The notes under the pieces were generated by a model, which saw only the letters and a list, made by a program, of their open reading frames with translations, did not search any database and had not been told where the DNA came from. Made by a program: the position numbers and the translations under genes. A stretch of 64,000 bases of DNA from Pontibacter aquaedesilientis. Lineage in GTDB: Bacteria > Bacteroidota > Bacteroidia > Cytophagales > Hymenobacteraceae. Positions 27,501 to 35,969 of this stretch are shown in pieces (position 1 is the stretch's first letter; each line of letters begins with the position of its first letter). Location: the NCBI RefSeq assembly GCF_014773225.1, contig NZ_JACXAJ010000001.1, forward strand, positions 62,001 through 126,000. The letters are read 5' to 3'.

Positions 27501-28289
27501 TGTTGAAGTGCCTACGCAGCCGTTGGCGTCAGTGGCGGTAACCGTAATAGTATACAAGCCAGCAGCGGTGTAGGTATGGGTGGCCCGCTCAAAGTCCTTC
27601 CCATAGTTGTCCGACTTGCCATCGCCCCAGCTAATGGTATAACCGGTGTTAGTGGCTGCCGTTTTCGATGCATTTTCCACTTCCAGCTTAAAGGAATTGG
27701 CGCTGCCAGTGTAGCTGCAATAGGTGAAGTCATAGAGCGGGTCTATGATTTTAGCGTCAGGCTGCGGGTCTACCTGGATGATCTGAGCGGCAGAATTGCT
27801 GCATAGCCCCTCATTTGGAACAGTGTAGGTAATGATGTGCTCGCCAGGACCGGCTACCTGTGGATCAAAAATTCCGTTGCTGACGCCCGTGCCGCTGTAA
27901 ACGCCGCCTGCTGCCTGCCCACCCGAAAGCTTGAAGGGTTCGGTTATAGTGCAAACGGTACCGAAGGGGGCTAAAGTAGTCCCCTCGGATTCGGAACTGC
28001 CTATTTGAACCGGTTGGGAAGTGGCCGTGCAGCCCCCTTGTGTGGTAGTGGTGACATGGTAACTGCCTGATGATGTGATGGCAATGCTGCGAGTGGTTGC
28101 TCCGGTGGACCAAAGGTAGCTGTCCGCTTCAGAGGCCGTGAGTAAGAGCTGGCCGTTTTTGCAGACGGAAGCCTGACCTGAAAAAGTAATAATCGGTGTG
28201 CAACTTTGTGCAAGTGAATTTGTACTAGGGGCTAATACGAATAGCACCATGACCACAGCCATTAGGATGCATTTTAAAAGCGGTTGCAT
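21522..28289 (-). CDS. Giant T9SS adhesin with PKD/Ig-like domains and type B (CHU_C) sorting domain
   Basis: A 2255-residue cell-surface protein. ATG 28289 gives a signal peptide ending NSLAQ; the longer frame from TTG 28358 is unlikely. Residues ~30-750 hold Ig/PKD-like domains with YTITVTATD, TYEVQVTATN and similar strands and WSTG-type motifs. Two short Ig-like modules follow, then eleven ~95-residue repeats with one inserted Ig-like domain after the fourth. Near the end comes another Ig-like unit and a PKD-like domain (YTWSPAKGLSNPNI). The last ~85 residues are a gliding-motility-associated C-terminal domain: NTFTPNRDGINDVW, VFNQWGNLVF, WDGSQNGKELP, ATYYYVI. It resembles SprB-like adhesins and may work in adhesion or gliding. 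It is transcribed with the PorP/SprF gene. Confidence 0.93.
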   Translation of the reverse strand: MQPLLKCILMAVVMVLFVLAPSTNSLAQSCTPIITFSGQASVCKNGQLLLTASEADSYLWSTGATTRSIAITSSGSYHVTTTTQGGCTATSQPVQIGSSESEGTTLAPFGTVCTITEPFKLSGGQAAGGVYSGTGVSNGIFDPQVAGPGEHIITYTVPNEGLCSNSAAQIIQVDPQPDAKIIDPLYDFTYCSYTGSANSFKLEVENASKTAATNTGYTISWGDGKSDNYGKDFERATHTYTAAGLYTITVTATDANGCVGTSTEQMFIGSNPGLGITSDGNNIDCAPVSYGFKITGVEGNSPHTVYTFQFDDGTPAVTYKHTELPADRILRHEFLESSKDKPNGFTLTGTATNQCNVSIATFTGIRISKGPIANFAIGNVCLGEPVKFQDKTKNGYDASARTDRYRVKWEIFPATGWTFSSGNSETLSPNVVFNKLGEYTVRLTSYPLDPNSTCLPTVMEQTIVVNDVPKAAFDLTHDGGVCAPSIFRAQNKSTGTDLRYTWSVSPQEGWSFAEGTDANSENPVFSFGKSGSYTVSLVASSVCSAVSKQESEVTVIQKPVVTLPEAATYCGPQTVFFSENNPKHLPLYDAQAGQISTYTWAVSGPGAIAFEEGSDANSAYPTIRFTEPGTYEVQVTATNECGDSEAATQLITIDAIPELTLKAAKEVVCLNSGTMQLEASPTGGVWSGSPLVSEEGVFNPAEAGTYTLTYTYRAGSCEVSEALQVTVSSLPAAPIAEGIATTLCPGSSATLRIINPEGVITWYDQPTGGQLLHEGDSYTTQALNETSTFYAQTTVEGGCSSVRTAVKVTLYPPTPAPVVAPLTLCGAGSSATLVAEGNAGGYEWFADAAATQPLGNNKSYTATNLPEGINTFYVRAVTNGCYSPIVSAQITVLPALDNNRLHEAATVCAGQSPALLSGTSPAGGNNSYTYRWEVSVTGETDGFEEIAGATAATYQPGALTRNTWFRRAVLSAGCSHVSAPIEVTVTPVVENNIITGIAPICEGAEAATLQGSQPTGGTGSYTYIWEYSTTGNTGSFRAASGNNTEQHYNPGILTQTTWFRRKAKSGTCQEHISEAVKVSVVKPITMNFVSVQQNTICSGSTPAVIIGSMPQGGNSQKTYRWEMRSEGRDFVPAVGNNTGLNYTPQINDKTMWYRRVVTGSPCGESVSGEIAITVQPAIADNNISIAGQQIICEGTAAAVLSGSIPVGGNNSYTYRWLFNTTGPDATFTPAPGANTGQHYTSPTALTQTTWYMREVISGECVQNSDVVEVTVVNLPTAPTVAPVTVCEGSSATLTVNSTTTNTFRWYASATAERHLFEGYSFETAPLNETTIFYVEAVNPNGCGSSERRPVTVTVNKRIDRNTLSAAVAPICAGQRPTIISGSEPTGGNGSFTYRWEKSELGPEEGFGTVEGATSASYHPEALQQNTWFRRVVISGPCAAHTSAAVKISVLPAISNNSISTAKATICEGDVLQTIKGTAPAGGNGSYTYLWESSRDGVSFTSAAGTNHQADYTAPTPLTERTWFRRIVYSAPCSQSVSEMLEIVVQPVISNNTITTKEHAVCAGEAPAELKATRPTGGNEQPVYLWESRTEGQDFEPASGINNGMHYQPGKLTQTTWFRRKVVAGECSHVSETVRILVNEVIAHNTISADQVICTGSAPAKLRGSQPTGGDGSYTYYWEAAGTDGVFRRLNGTSADLSTGPLTSTTLYRRVVESGPCTHTSNTVTITVSPSITNNTIGLQQTIFKGQTPAPLSGSNPSGGAGAGSYTYVWESSGSQHTGYQLAAGINTGRNYSPGAMQESTWFRRRVISGGCETVSEPVLIEVHKGVVNNNIYSDQVICAGNKPSQLKGSLPAGGDGSYLYLWLSSTKSAKAGFVTAGGSSTGQDYSPAALTQSTWFRRVVLSGPTPDTSAAVFISVRPPMANNRVSTSQTICHGTAPTPLAGTLPTGGSGAYTYVWESSTSGPDKGYTTATGTNNGKDYQPAALTQTTWFRRIVTSESCERLVSDPVMITVTTLPAMPIAQGQTICHGSKTTLTATGKGGRLEWFTQPNGGVPVKVGDSFTTPVLTSTTTYYVQEVALSCASERRPVTVTVPAPSANAGSDQTVVLGRTVQLAASGGKTYTWSPAKGLSNPNIANPYAKPEETTTYTVTVTNEAGCVSTDEVTITVQQLVYVPNTFTPNRDGINDVWEILNIEQYPNCKVQVFNQWGNLVFSSLGYKLPWDGSQNGKELPLATYYYVIQLDQHEKPLSGSVTIVK
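22245..25605 (-). repeat. Eleven ~95-residue (~285-bp) repeats inside the giant adhesin
   Basis: Consensus features of each unit: NNxI start, ICxG, PxGGxGSYTYxWE, a GxNxxxxYxP turn, LTQxTWFRRxVxSGxC, and a closing V.ITV strand. Four units are followed by one unrelated Ig-like domain (about 24230-24490) and then seven more units. Units are diverged at DNA level, so expansion is old. Most carry a Cys pair (ICxG and SGxC) that probably forms a disulfide. Confidence 0.9.
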
Positions 28290-29301
28290 AAAATATTGTA
28301 TAAGTTTGCTATATAATATTACTTTTTTGTTAAAATAGGGGCTGTTCGAAAAATTCAATTCTCATGTAACTCTCTAGGCTGCCCACTCTTGCTTATGACT
28401 TGCTCTTATTTGTATTTTTTTAAACATATCGCAATATGCTGATCCTCAATCTCAAGCCAGGTGCAACGAAAAAAATATACCTTTTCAGACCAAACAAATT
28501 TTTAATCGGTTCGTATTGTGCAAAATGTTTTATTTTGATAGTTAGTTCATTGAATTGTAAAGTATTTATGTGCCTGCTGGCAGATTTTAAAGGGGCGGTT
28601 GTCGAACCAACAAAATTCATTTTGGTTAGAACCCTCTAAATGCCCTCAGTTGTAAATATTCATCGCTTTTTCATCTTTATCCAGCGATGCAAGCGTGACA
28701 AAGTATGTGGTTGAAAAGAAAGAAGGAGTTGTTATTATTTCATGTTTTGTATGTTGGGTATACTGCTCTGTGGATATATTTCAGATAAAAAATTATACTC
28801 CTATTTGTTTTACATCATCCTCTGCTTCGAGTCTCAGTCTTAAAATCATTCCGAAGATTTGTTCATGGTATTTTGCATGATCTAAAGAAAGGGTTTTTAT
28901 CTCGAACAAACAGTATAATATTAAAATAATTATATTTTTATTTTGAGATGTCTAAAATAATATCATCAGTATTTATAAATAGGAATATTACAATATTAGC
29001 TCTTTTAAATTTATTGCTGTTTTAGCGATAAATTAATAAACCTTAATATAGAATAGGTCGTATTTCAATCTAACTTCTAGGGAGTCGCTAAGTTTAGGAA
29101 TTGTGACCGCCGGAAAGCCCAAATATAAATATTAAGGTTTATGAATATTTTTAAGGAATTAAAGAGCCTTAACCACAAAAAATCATTTCAAAGAAGATGA
29201 AGGTCACTGTTGAGATTGGCGAGGAAGAAGGTAGCGTGTAGAAAAGGAAGTCGATTAATGCAAAGAAGGAATTATGATTAAATAAGTACAAATATCAGGT
29301 T
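28290..29301. other. AT-rich 1-kb gap upstream of the exopolysaccharide locus
   Basis: Base composition drops to strongly AT-rich from about 28700 to 29150. Only short unsupported frames are present (19 codons from 29142, 13 codons from 29197). It must contain the start signals of the adhesin (-) and the first exopolysaccharide gene (+); no exact TAnnTTTG element was found. A degraded gene or long leader cannot be excluded. Confidence 0.6.
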
Positions 29302-30696
29302 ATGCAAAAGTACAGACACTATAATAGTTTTAATAGAATACTCTTATTAATACTAGACATCACACTAATAGCTTTCGCTTTTAAGCTATCCAACTTATGG
29401 AGATACGGCGAATTAGAACTTACCCACCAATACAGCATATTCTTTGTTCTCTTTGCACTGGTATGGTGGATCGTATCCGGGTTCAAGCACTTTGTATTCC
29501 GAATCGATGGGTTTTTCCCGGTTGACAGAAGGATCGGTAATTTACTCAATGCCTTTGCGGTGCACGCCATCATTCTGTCGAGCTGCATCGTGATATTCAA
29601 CTTGGAGCAGCTTTCGCGCCTGCTGCTGTTGTATACCTACCTGTCCACAGCACTCCTGATCGGTATCAGCCGCCTGGCGCTTTTCCTGGCACAGCGGTAC
29701 TTCTCCAATTCGGATATGGCGTACTCGAGGTTCGTGATCGTGGGTATGGGACCGGCGGCCATCTCGCTGCACCAGACCTTCAACAGCGACGAAGCGCCAG
29801 GCCGTAAATTCATGGGCTTCTTTACGGATAAGGCCGATGAACTGAGCCAGTACAGCAGCATGGTAAAAGGCAAAGTAGCTGATTTGCAGGAATACTGCCT
29901 TCAAAACAACATCGACGAGGTTTACTATACCCTGCCGGTGAATGACAAAGAGCAGATCGACGAACTGACTGAGTTTGCGGACGATAACTTCATCTACTTC
30001 CGTATTGTGCCTGATTTCAGCGCCATCGTGCAGCGTGAGGTGAACATGTACTTCTACCAGAACATCCCAATGATCAGTATCCGCAAGGAGCCGCTCGAGC
30101 AGGTGACCAACCGCGTAATGAAGCGTGCCTTCGATATTGCCTTCTCTATGGGTGTGATTCTTTTCTTGTTCCCGATCGTTATACCTATCATTGCGCTGGC
30201 CATCAAGATCAGCTCACCTGGACCGATCTTCTTCAAGCAACTACGTCCGGGCAAGAAGAATAGGCTGTTTGTTTGCTACAAATTCAGAACCATGCGTGTG
30301 AACAACAGCACGGAGCTGCAAGCTACCAAGAACGATCCGCGTATTACCCGAGTTGGTGCCTTCCTGCGCAAGACCAACTTGGATGAGTTGCCGCAATTCT
30401 TCAACGTGTTGCTGGGAGATATGTCGGTTGTAGGACCGCGTCCAAACCTGGTATCACAGCTGGACCACTACTCTAAGGTGATCAATAAGTATAAAATGCG
30501 CCACTTTGTAACACCGGGTATCACGGGTTACGCACAGGTAAGCGGCTTCAGAGGCGAAACCAAGGAAGTGCACCTAATGGAGAAAAGAGTGGAGTACGAT
30601 GTAAAGTACATGGAGAACTGGAGCTTTATGATGGATATGAAAATTATCTTCCTGACAGTTTGGAACATGGTGAAAGGTGAGAAAAATGCATACTAA
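29302..30696 (+). CDS. Polyprenyl glycosylphosphotransferase (priming sugar transferase, WcaJ-like)
   Basis: A 464-residue membrane enzyme that moves a sugar-1-phosphate from a UDP-sugar to undecaprenyl phosphate, the first step of repeat-unit assembly. Four N-terminal helices (~10-130), a cytosolic nucleotide-binding-like fold (~140-250) with [10 protein letters not shown], a further helix (~275-300), then the catalytic domain with [26 protein letters not shown]-like [32 protein letters not shown] and [14 protein letters not shown]. It opens the left arm of the locus and overlaps the next gene by 11 bp. Confidence 0.93.
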   Translation: MQKYRHYNSFNRILLLILDITLIAFAFKLSNLWRYGELELTHQYSIFFVLFALVWWIVSGFKHFVFRIDGFFPVDRRIGNLLNAFAVHAIILSSCIVIFNLEQLSRLLLLYTYLSTALLIGISRLALFLAQRYFSNSDMAYSRFVIVGMGPAAISLHQTFNSDEAPGRKFMGFFTDKADELSQYSSMVKGKVADLQEYCLQNNIDEVYYTLPVNDKEQIDELTEFADDNFIYFRIVPDFSAIVQREVNMYFYQNIPMISIRKEPLEQVTNRVMKRAFDIAFSMGVILFLFPIVIPIIALAIKISSPGPIFFKQLRPGKKNRLFVCYKFRTMRVNNSTELQATKNDPRITRVGAFLRKTNLDELPQFFNVLLGDMSVVGPRPNLVSQLDHYSKVINKYKMRHFVTPGITGYAQVSGFRGETKEVHLMEKRVEYDVKYMENWSFMMDMKIIFLTVWNMVKGEKNAY

Positions 30697-31522
30697 TACA
30701 ATGACTGAAAGGCCTTCTGCCACCTTTACTGCCGCACCCTTGCAACAGAAGCGTAGATTGCTGAAGTCTTACATTACAACCGGCAGGTTTGCCGAATTCG
30801 TAGAGCAGGTTTTCTGGCTGACCGACAACAAAGAATCTTCCTATGTTTGCTTTGCCAATGTGCACATGCTAGTGGAGGCCTACCAAGATAGCGAATTTAA
30901 CAAGATTCTGAACGGGGCGGATATCGCCTCCCCGGACGGAGGGCCGCTCTCAAAGCTGATGAAGCTGCAGTATGGCCAGCACCAAGACCGCGTACCCGGT
31001 ATGGACCTGATGCCACGATTGCTGGAAGAAGCCGCTGTCAGAGGCAAGTCGGTTTTCTTCTATGGCTCAACGGACGATGTGCTGGAGGCCGTGGTGGCCA
31101 CCGCAAAAGCCAAGCATCCTGAGCTGCGTATAGCGGGCCACTACTCGCCGCCATTCCGCAAACTGTCCCAGGAAGAGGATGAGTCAATTGTGGCGATGAT
31201 CAATGCAACGGAGCCGGATCTGGTATTTGTGGCCCTAGGCTGTCCGAAGCAGGAGCGCTGGATGGCAGAGCACAAAGGCCGCGTGAAGGCCTGCATGTTG
31301 GGTGTGGGACAGGCGTACATGACTTTTGCTGGCCTGGAGAAGCGCCTGCCAAAATGGGCCCGTGACTGGTCCTTGGAATGGACCTATCGGCTTTACCAGG
31401 AGCCCAAGCGACTCTGGAAACGATACCTGGTAACAAACAGCACCTTCGTATACCTGACTCTCAAAGATTTGCTGCTGCCTGGAAAAGGCAAAAGAAAAGC
31501 CTCCTCTGTAACAGTAGGATAA
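30686..31522 (+). CDS. WecG/TagA/CpsF-family glycosyltransferase (GT26)
   Basis: A 278-residue cytosolic, membrane-associated transferase. Family marks are VCFANVHMLVEA near the start, NGADIASPDGGPL, VPGMDLMPRLLE, FFYGS, and VALGCPKQERWM. Members add a ManNAcA, ManNAc or related sugar to the lipid-linked primer, often as the second step. ATG 30686 overlaps the end of the priming transferase gene and is preceded by AGGTGAGA, a fair Shine-Dalgarno, so translation is probably coupled. GTG 30677 and ATG 30701 are alternatives. A strong terminator follows. Confidence 0.9.
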   Translation: MHTNTMTERPSATFTAAPLQQKRRLLKSYITTGRFAEFVEQVFWLTDNKESSYVCFANVHMLVEAYQDSEFNKILNGADIASPDGGPLSKLMKLQYGQHQDRVPGMDLMPRLLEEAAVRGKSVFFYGSTDDVLEAVVATAKAKHPELRIAGHYSPPFRKLSQEEDESIVAMINATEPDLVFVALGCPKQERWMAEHKGRVKACMLGVGQAYMTFAGLEKRLPKWARDWSLEWTYRLYQEPKRLWKRYLVTNSTFVYLTLKDLLLPGKGKRKASSVTVG

Positions 31523-31832
31523 AGAAAAGCCAAAATGTGCTGCGTGGGCATAGCCCGTTACGCAGCACATTTTTTACGCTGCTTGCAGTGAGCAAGCCTT
31601 ACTGCCATCCCCCAAGCACAAACTCCATCTGGACAACATAGTAACCGACGAAGCATCACAGAATGCGTAAAAGAATGTGTGAATCAGGTGTGTTATAACA
31701 TGCAACGTTCTGACAGTCAAAAGCTACGAAATTGATTCCGATTAAAATTCAGATTATCAAAATCAAAATATAGTGATTGTCGTATAGAAGACAAATTTCA
31801 AAACCGAATATTTACCCAAACCATACATATTA
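31523..31832. other. Intergenic gap with terminator, before rfbF
   Basis: About 310 bp with the terminator at 31533-31576, then AT-rich DNA from about 31690 leading to ATG 31833. The promoter of the CDP-sugar genes should lie in the AT-rich part, but I see no exact consensus. Confidence 0.6.
31533..31576 (+). terminator. Terminator after the WecG/TagA gene
   Basis: AAAATGTGCTGCGT pairs with ACGCAGCACATTTT around a 14-base interior that has its own GGGC/GCCC stem, followed by a T-run. It splits the left arm into a two-gene priming unit and a separate CDP-sugar unit. Confidence 0.85.
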
Positions 31833-32633
31833 ATGAAAGCTGTTATACTAGCAGGTGGTTACGGAACCCGCATCAGTGAAGAAAGTGGCATCAGGCCCAA
31901 GCCCATGGTGGAAATCGGCGGCAAGCCCATCCTCTGGCATATCATGAAAATATACTCTGCTCACGGCATCAATGATTTCGTGATCTGCTGTGGTTACAAA
32001 GGCCATATGATCAAAGAGTATTTCGCTAACTACTTCCTGCATAACTCGGATGTGACCTTTGATATGAGCACCAACAGCATGAAGGTGCATCAAAACAACA
32101 CAGAGTCCTGGAAAGTAACGTTGGTGGATACCGGAGAGGGAACTTTAACTGGCGGCCGACTAAAGCGCGTGCGTGAATACCTGGGAAATGAGACCTTCTG
32201 CATGACTTATGGTGATGGCGTAAGCGATGTGAACATAAGCGGGGCTATTGAGTTCCATAAGCAGCAAGGCACGTTGGCAACGCTTACCGCGGTGCAGCAG
32301 CCAGGCCGTTTCGGAGCTTTTACCTTGTCGGGTGACACCACCCAGATCAAGCACTTTCAGGAAAAGCCAAACGGGGGCGACCAGCCTTGGATCAACGGTG
32401 GTTTCTTCGTGCTAGAGCCTGCCGTGATCGATTACATTGAAGGGGACCAAACAACCTGGGAACGTGAGCCGATGGAGTACCTGGCCAAATCCGGAGAGTT
32501 ATCTGCTTTTAAGCACACCGGGTTCTGGCAGCCAATGGATACGCTACGCGACAAGCACTACCTCGAGGAGTTGATCCAACAAGGCAAAGCCCCTTGGTAT
32601 AAATTAATCAACAACCAACCTGTAAATGCCTAA
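31833..32633 (+). CDS. rfbF: Glucose-1-phosphate cytidylyltransferase
   Basis: A 266-residue nucleotidyltransferase that makes CDP-glucose from CTP and glucose-1-phosphate. The N-terminal signature [15 protein letters not shown] with [19 protein letters not shown] is specific to the RfbF/DdhA type. Other marks are [19 protein letters not shown] and [11 protein letters not shown]. It is the first enzyme of the CDP-6-deoxyhexose route and sits 79 bp before rfbG. Confidence 0.95.
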   Translation: MKAVILAGGYGTRISEESGIRPKPMVEIGGKPILWHIMKIYSAHGINDFVICCGYKGHMIKEYFANYFLHNSDVTFDMSTNSMKVHQNNTESWKVTLVDTGEGTLTGGRLKRVREYLGNETFCMTYGDGVSDVNISGAIEFHKQQGTLATLTAVQQPGRFGAFTLSGDTTQIKHFQEKPNGGDQPWINGGFFVLEPAVIDYIEGDQTTWEREPMEYLAKSGELSAFKHTGFWQPMDTLRDKHYLEELIQQGKAPWYKLINNQPVNA

Positions 32634-32712
32634 ATGGCAGCAGGTATAGCAGCATGTTTGCTTTCACCGTATAACATAACCTATACCCGACCTTTTAGCA
32701 ATCTATAAGCTG

Positions 32713-33813
32713 ATGAAGAGAGAATTTCTGCAGCAAACTTATCAAAACAAAAAAGTTTTCCTGACCGGCCACACGGGTTTCAAAGGTTCCTGGATGTTGC
32801 AGATGCTGCATTCCCTTGGCGCTGATGTAATGGGTTTTGCCCTTGCTCCCGAAACCGATGAGGATATGTATCACCTTGTTGGTGGGGATGCCCTGTGCGA
32901 GTCGGTGATCGCTGACATTCGCGACAAAGAAGCGGTAGAGGAGGCCGTGCTGCGTTTTCAACCTGATTTTATTTTCCATCTGGCTGCTCAACCGTTGGTG
33001 CGTCTTTCCTATGAGTTTCCTTCCGAGACTTTTGCCGTGAACGCCATTGGAACCGCCCATGTGCTGGATGCAGTGCGCAAACTGGAAAAGCCCTGCGCAG
33101 TGGTACTGATCACCACGGACAAGGTATACGAGAACAAGGAATGGGTTTACCCCTACCGCGAAACTGACCAACTAGGAGGCTACGACCCGTACAGCGCCAG
33201 CAAAGCCTGTGCTGAGTTGGTGATCTCGTCCTATACCCGCTCGTTTTTCCATACGGAGGTGTATGACCAGCACCGCAAGGCGATAGCCAGCACCCGTGCA
33301 GGTAACGTGATTGGCGGCGGCGACTGGGCCAAAGACCGTATTATTCCAGACATTGTGCGGGCACTTAGGGTAGGCGAGCCGGTGACGGTGCGAAACCCCA
33401 ATGCGGTGCGTCCGTGGCAGCACGTGCTGGAACCACTGGGTGGTTACCTATTGCTGGGCGCTAAGATGGCCGAAGACCCAAAAGCCTTTGGCGGTGCCTG
33501 GAACTTCGGTCCTCAGGCCGGCGACAACAGTCCGGTGGAAGATCTGGTGCAAAAAGCCCTGCAGGTATGGGGATCGGGGAGCTATGATAAGCCGGAGCTC
33601 AAAAATCAGCCTCATGAAGCCGGTTTACTCAAACTCGATATCAGCAAGGCGCTGGTAGAACTTGGCTGGACGCCGAAGTACAACTCAGCGCAAGCCATCG
33701 AGCGCACGATTGGCTGGTACAAAACGTACCACGAAGGTATAACGGACATCAAGGCTTTCACTTTGGAGCAGATAGCGGAGTACCTGGAAGACAAGCAGTC
33801 TGTATACCTGTAG
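32713..33813 (+). CDS. rfbG: CDP-glucose 4,6-dehydratase
   Basis: A 366-residue short-chain dehydrogenase/reductase-fold enzyme that turns CDP-glucose into CDP-4-keto-6-deoxyglucose using bound NAD. It has the Rossmann motif TGHTGFKGSW (~19-28), FHLAAQPLVR, the ITTDKVYEN region with catalytic Thr-Asp-Lys, and YSASKACAE with the Tyr-x-x-x-Lys pair. The C-terminal substrate region contains RPWQHVLEPLGGY and WNFGP, typical of RfbG/DdhB. It directly uses the product of rfbF. Confidence 0.95.
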   Translation: MKREFLQQTYQNKKVFLTGHTGFKGSWMLQMLHSLGADVMGFALAPETDEDMYHLVGGDALCESVIADIRDKEAVEEAVLRFQPDFIFHLAAQPLVRLSYEFPSETFAVNAIGTAHVLDAVRKLEKPCAVVLITTDKVYENKEWVYPYRETDQLGGYDPYSASKACAELVISSYTRSFFHTEVYDQHRKAIASTRAGNVIGGGDWAKDRIIPDIVRALRVGEPVTVRNPNAVRPWQHVLEPLGGYLLLGAKMAEDPKAFGGAWNFGPQAGDNSPVEDLVQKALQVWGSGSYDKPELKNQPHEAGLLKLDISKALVELGWTPKYNSAQAIERTIGWYKTYHEGITDIKAFTLEQIAEYLEDKQSVYL

Positions 33814-33993
33814 GATTGCTCCAGTCCAGGAAACAAGAACTTGAAATGATAAACGTTTAAAGTCCAGAACTAATAAACATAGCTTCTGCTGTGAAATTCC
33901 AGAAATGCCTGTTGTTGGAATTGACATAACAAAGGTATAAGACAGCATCATTTCTAATTAACCAATAGGGTAGCTATATATATACCAATCTAC

Positions 33994-34545
33994 ATGATCT
34001 TCACAGAAACCAAACTAAAAGGCGCTTACATCATCGACATTAAGAAGTTGGAGGACGAGCGCGGCTTTTTCGGCCGGGCATACTGCCAGAAAGAGTTTGA
34101 GCAATATGGTTTGAACACTAACCTGGTGCAGGCCAACGTGAGCTACAATTACAAGAAAGGCACCTTGCGTGGCATGCACATGCAGTTGGCCCCGTACGCC
34201 GAGACCAAACTCGTGCGCTGCACCCGAGGCGCAATCTACGATGTGATTGTGGACCTTCGTCCCGACTCCGAGACGTATAAGCAATGGGTTGGCGTGGAAC
34301 TGACCGCTGACAATTACCGCATGCTATATGTGCCGGAAGGCTTTGCACATGGCTACCTCACACTGGAAGACAACGCTGATGTGATGTACCAGGTAACGGC
34401 TTTTTATGCAGCCGGCGCAGAGCGAGGCCACCGCTGGAATGACCCGGCCTTCAACATTCAGTGGCCGATTGCGCCTCAGATCATTTCGGAGAAAGATCAG
34501 AACCATCCGTTGCTGGAGGCTATACCTGAGCAAACAACTATTTAG
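33994..34545 (+). CDS. RmlC-family sugar 3,5-epimerase
   Basis: A 183-residue cupin-fold enzyme of the dTDP-4-dehydrorhamnose 3,5-epimerase family. Conserved parts are DERGFFGR, the catalytic-His segment LRGMHMQ, ETKLVRCTRGAIYDVIVDLR, and YVPEGFAHGYLTL with the active-site Tyr region. Because it follows rfbF and rfbG, its substrate is more likely CDP-4-keto-6-deoxyglucose than the dTDP sugar; no other dTDP-rhamnose gene is in the window. The gene lies 180 bp after rfbG. Confidence 0.88.
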   Translation: MIFTETKLKGAYIIDIKKLEDERGFFGRAYCQKEFEQYGLNTNLVQANVSYNYKKGTLRGMHMQLAPYAETKLVRCTRGAIYDVIVDLRPDSETYKQWVGVELTADNYRMLYVPEGFAHGYLTLEDNADVMYQVTAFYAAGAERGHRWNDPAFNIQWPIAPQIISEKDQNHPLLEAIPEQTTI

Positions 34546-34619
34546 ATTCAAGGTTTTAGAGACTAGGTCTTATTCCTGTCTTATGTCTTGATACTAACGT
34601 CCTTTTAAAGAAACAGAAA

Positions 34620-35969
34620 ATGATCATTATAGATACCGCATTAGCCAAACGTGAAGCCGAAGGCCGCCCTGTTCGTGTAGGGATGGTAGGAGCCGGATTT
34701 ATGGCCAAGGGCGTGGCACTTCAGATCAAGAACCACGTGCCGGGGATGGAGTTGGTGGCCATTTCGAACCGTACCATCGCGCGTGCTCGCGAAGCTTACA
34801 ACGAGGCAGGTATAGCTGACGTGGAAGAAGTGGATTCTGTGGAGGCACTGCAGGAAAACATCCGACTTGGCAGGTATAGCATCGCCAACGACCCTATGCT
34901 ACTTTGTCGTGCCGAAGGGATAGACGCCATTCTGGAGGTAACCGGAGCTGTGGAGTTTGGGGCGCAGGTAGCTTTGGAGGCAATCCGGAACGGAAAGCAT
35001 ACCATCATGATGGACGCTGAGGTAGACGGCACCGTAGGCCCGATCCTGAAGGTATACGCCGACAAGGCGGGTGTCGTGTTTACGAACGTGGATGGCGACC
35101 AGCCAGGGGTGATCATGAACCTGTACCGCTATGTGAAGTCCATCGGCATGAAGCCGGTGCTTTGCGGCAACATCAAAGGCTTGCATGACCCTTATCGCAA
35201 CCCAACCACCCAGGAAGGCTTTGCGAAGCGTTGGGGCCAGAATCCCGCCATGGTAACTTCCTTTGCCGACGGAACCAAAATCTCTTTTGAACAGGCTATT
35301 GTAGCCAACGGCACAGGTATGCGTGTGGCCAAACGGGGCATGCTGGGGCCTTACGCTCCGCAGGGAGCGAACATCCGGGAGTCTGTGAATCTCTTCCCCT
35401 TGGAAGAACTCACCCAAGGGCCGGGGATTGTGGACTATGTGGTAGGTATAGCAGAGCCGGCAGGTGGCGTGTTTGTGCTTGCCACACAGGATAATCCGAC
35501 GCAGCAGCATTACCTTAACTATTATAAAATGGGAGAGGGGCCACTATACTGTTTCTATACGCCATACCACCTGTGCCACCTTGAAGTGCCGCTCACCATT
35601 GCCAGAGCTGTGCTCTTCCACGACGCCGCCCTCACGCCTCTTGACCGACCGTATGTAGAGGTGGTAACTGCCGCTAAAAAGGACCTGAAAGCAGGGGAGA
35701 CCATCGACGGGATCGGGCACTACATGACCTATGGCCTGTGCGAGAATGCTGACGTAACCGAACGTGAAAACCTGTTGCCGATTGGTGTCGCCGAAGGCTG
35801 CGTGCTGAAGCGCGATATCCCGAAAGACCAAGTGTTGACCTACGATGACGTGTTATTGCCGGAGGGCAGAACAATTGACAAGCTGCGGGAAGAGCAGCGC
35901 CAGTATTTTTCTGCGGCCCTTGCGACATCAAATGGAGGCCAGGGACTTCAACAAGAGACCATTGCCTGA
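34620..35969 (+). CDS. Homoserine-dehydrogenase-like oxidoreductase with C-terminal SAF domain
   Basis: A 449-residue protein of the COG4091 type: an N-terminal NAD(P)-binding Rossmann domain (VRVGMVGAGFMAKG, ~17-30), an AISNRT cofactor-specificity loop, a catalytic middle part with KGLHDPYRNPTTQEGF, and a SAF-like C-terminal domain (~350-425; LKAGETIDGIG, LPIGVAEGCVLKRDIPKDQ). These proteins are often mislabelled as flagellar FlgA. In this place it may oxidise, reduce or decarboxylate a CDP-linked keto-sugar intermediate, but no role is established for it in this kind of cluster as far as I know. Part of the CDP-sugar gene run. Confidence 0.8.
   Translation: MIIIDTALAKREAEGRPVRVGMVGAGFMAKGVALQIKNHVPGMELVAISNRTIARAREAYNEAGIADVEEVDSVEALQENIRLGRYSIANDPMLLCRAEGIDAILEVTGAVEFGAQVALEAIRNGKHTIMMDAEVDGTVGPILKVYADKAGVVFTNVDGDQPGVIMNLYRYVKSIGMKPVLCGNIKGLHDPYRNPTTQEGFAKRWGQNPAMVTSFADGTKISFEQAIVANGTGMRVAKRGMLGPYAPQGANIRESVNLFPLEELTQGPGIVDYVVGIAEPAGGVFVLATQDNPTQQHYLNYYKMGEGPLYCFYTPYHLCHLEVPLTIARAVLFHDAALTPLDRPYVEVVTAAKKDLKAGETIDGIGHYMTYGLCENADVTERENLLPIGVAEGCVLKRDIPKDQVLTYDDVLLPEGRTIDKLREEQRQYFSAALATSNGGQGLQQETIA

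Noticed and set aside
28290..28358. N-terminal extension of the giant adhesin from TTG 28358
   Set aside because: It would put 23 extra residues before a good signal peptide that begins at ATG 28289.
28436..28639. 67-codon plus-strand frame in the gap before the exopolysaccharide locus
   Set aside because: Cys/Ile/Phe-rich composition of random AT-rich DNA; no start signal and an antisense frame of the same length.
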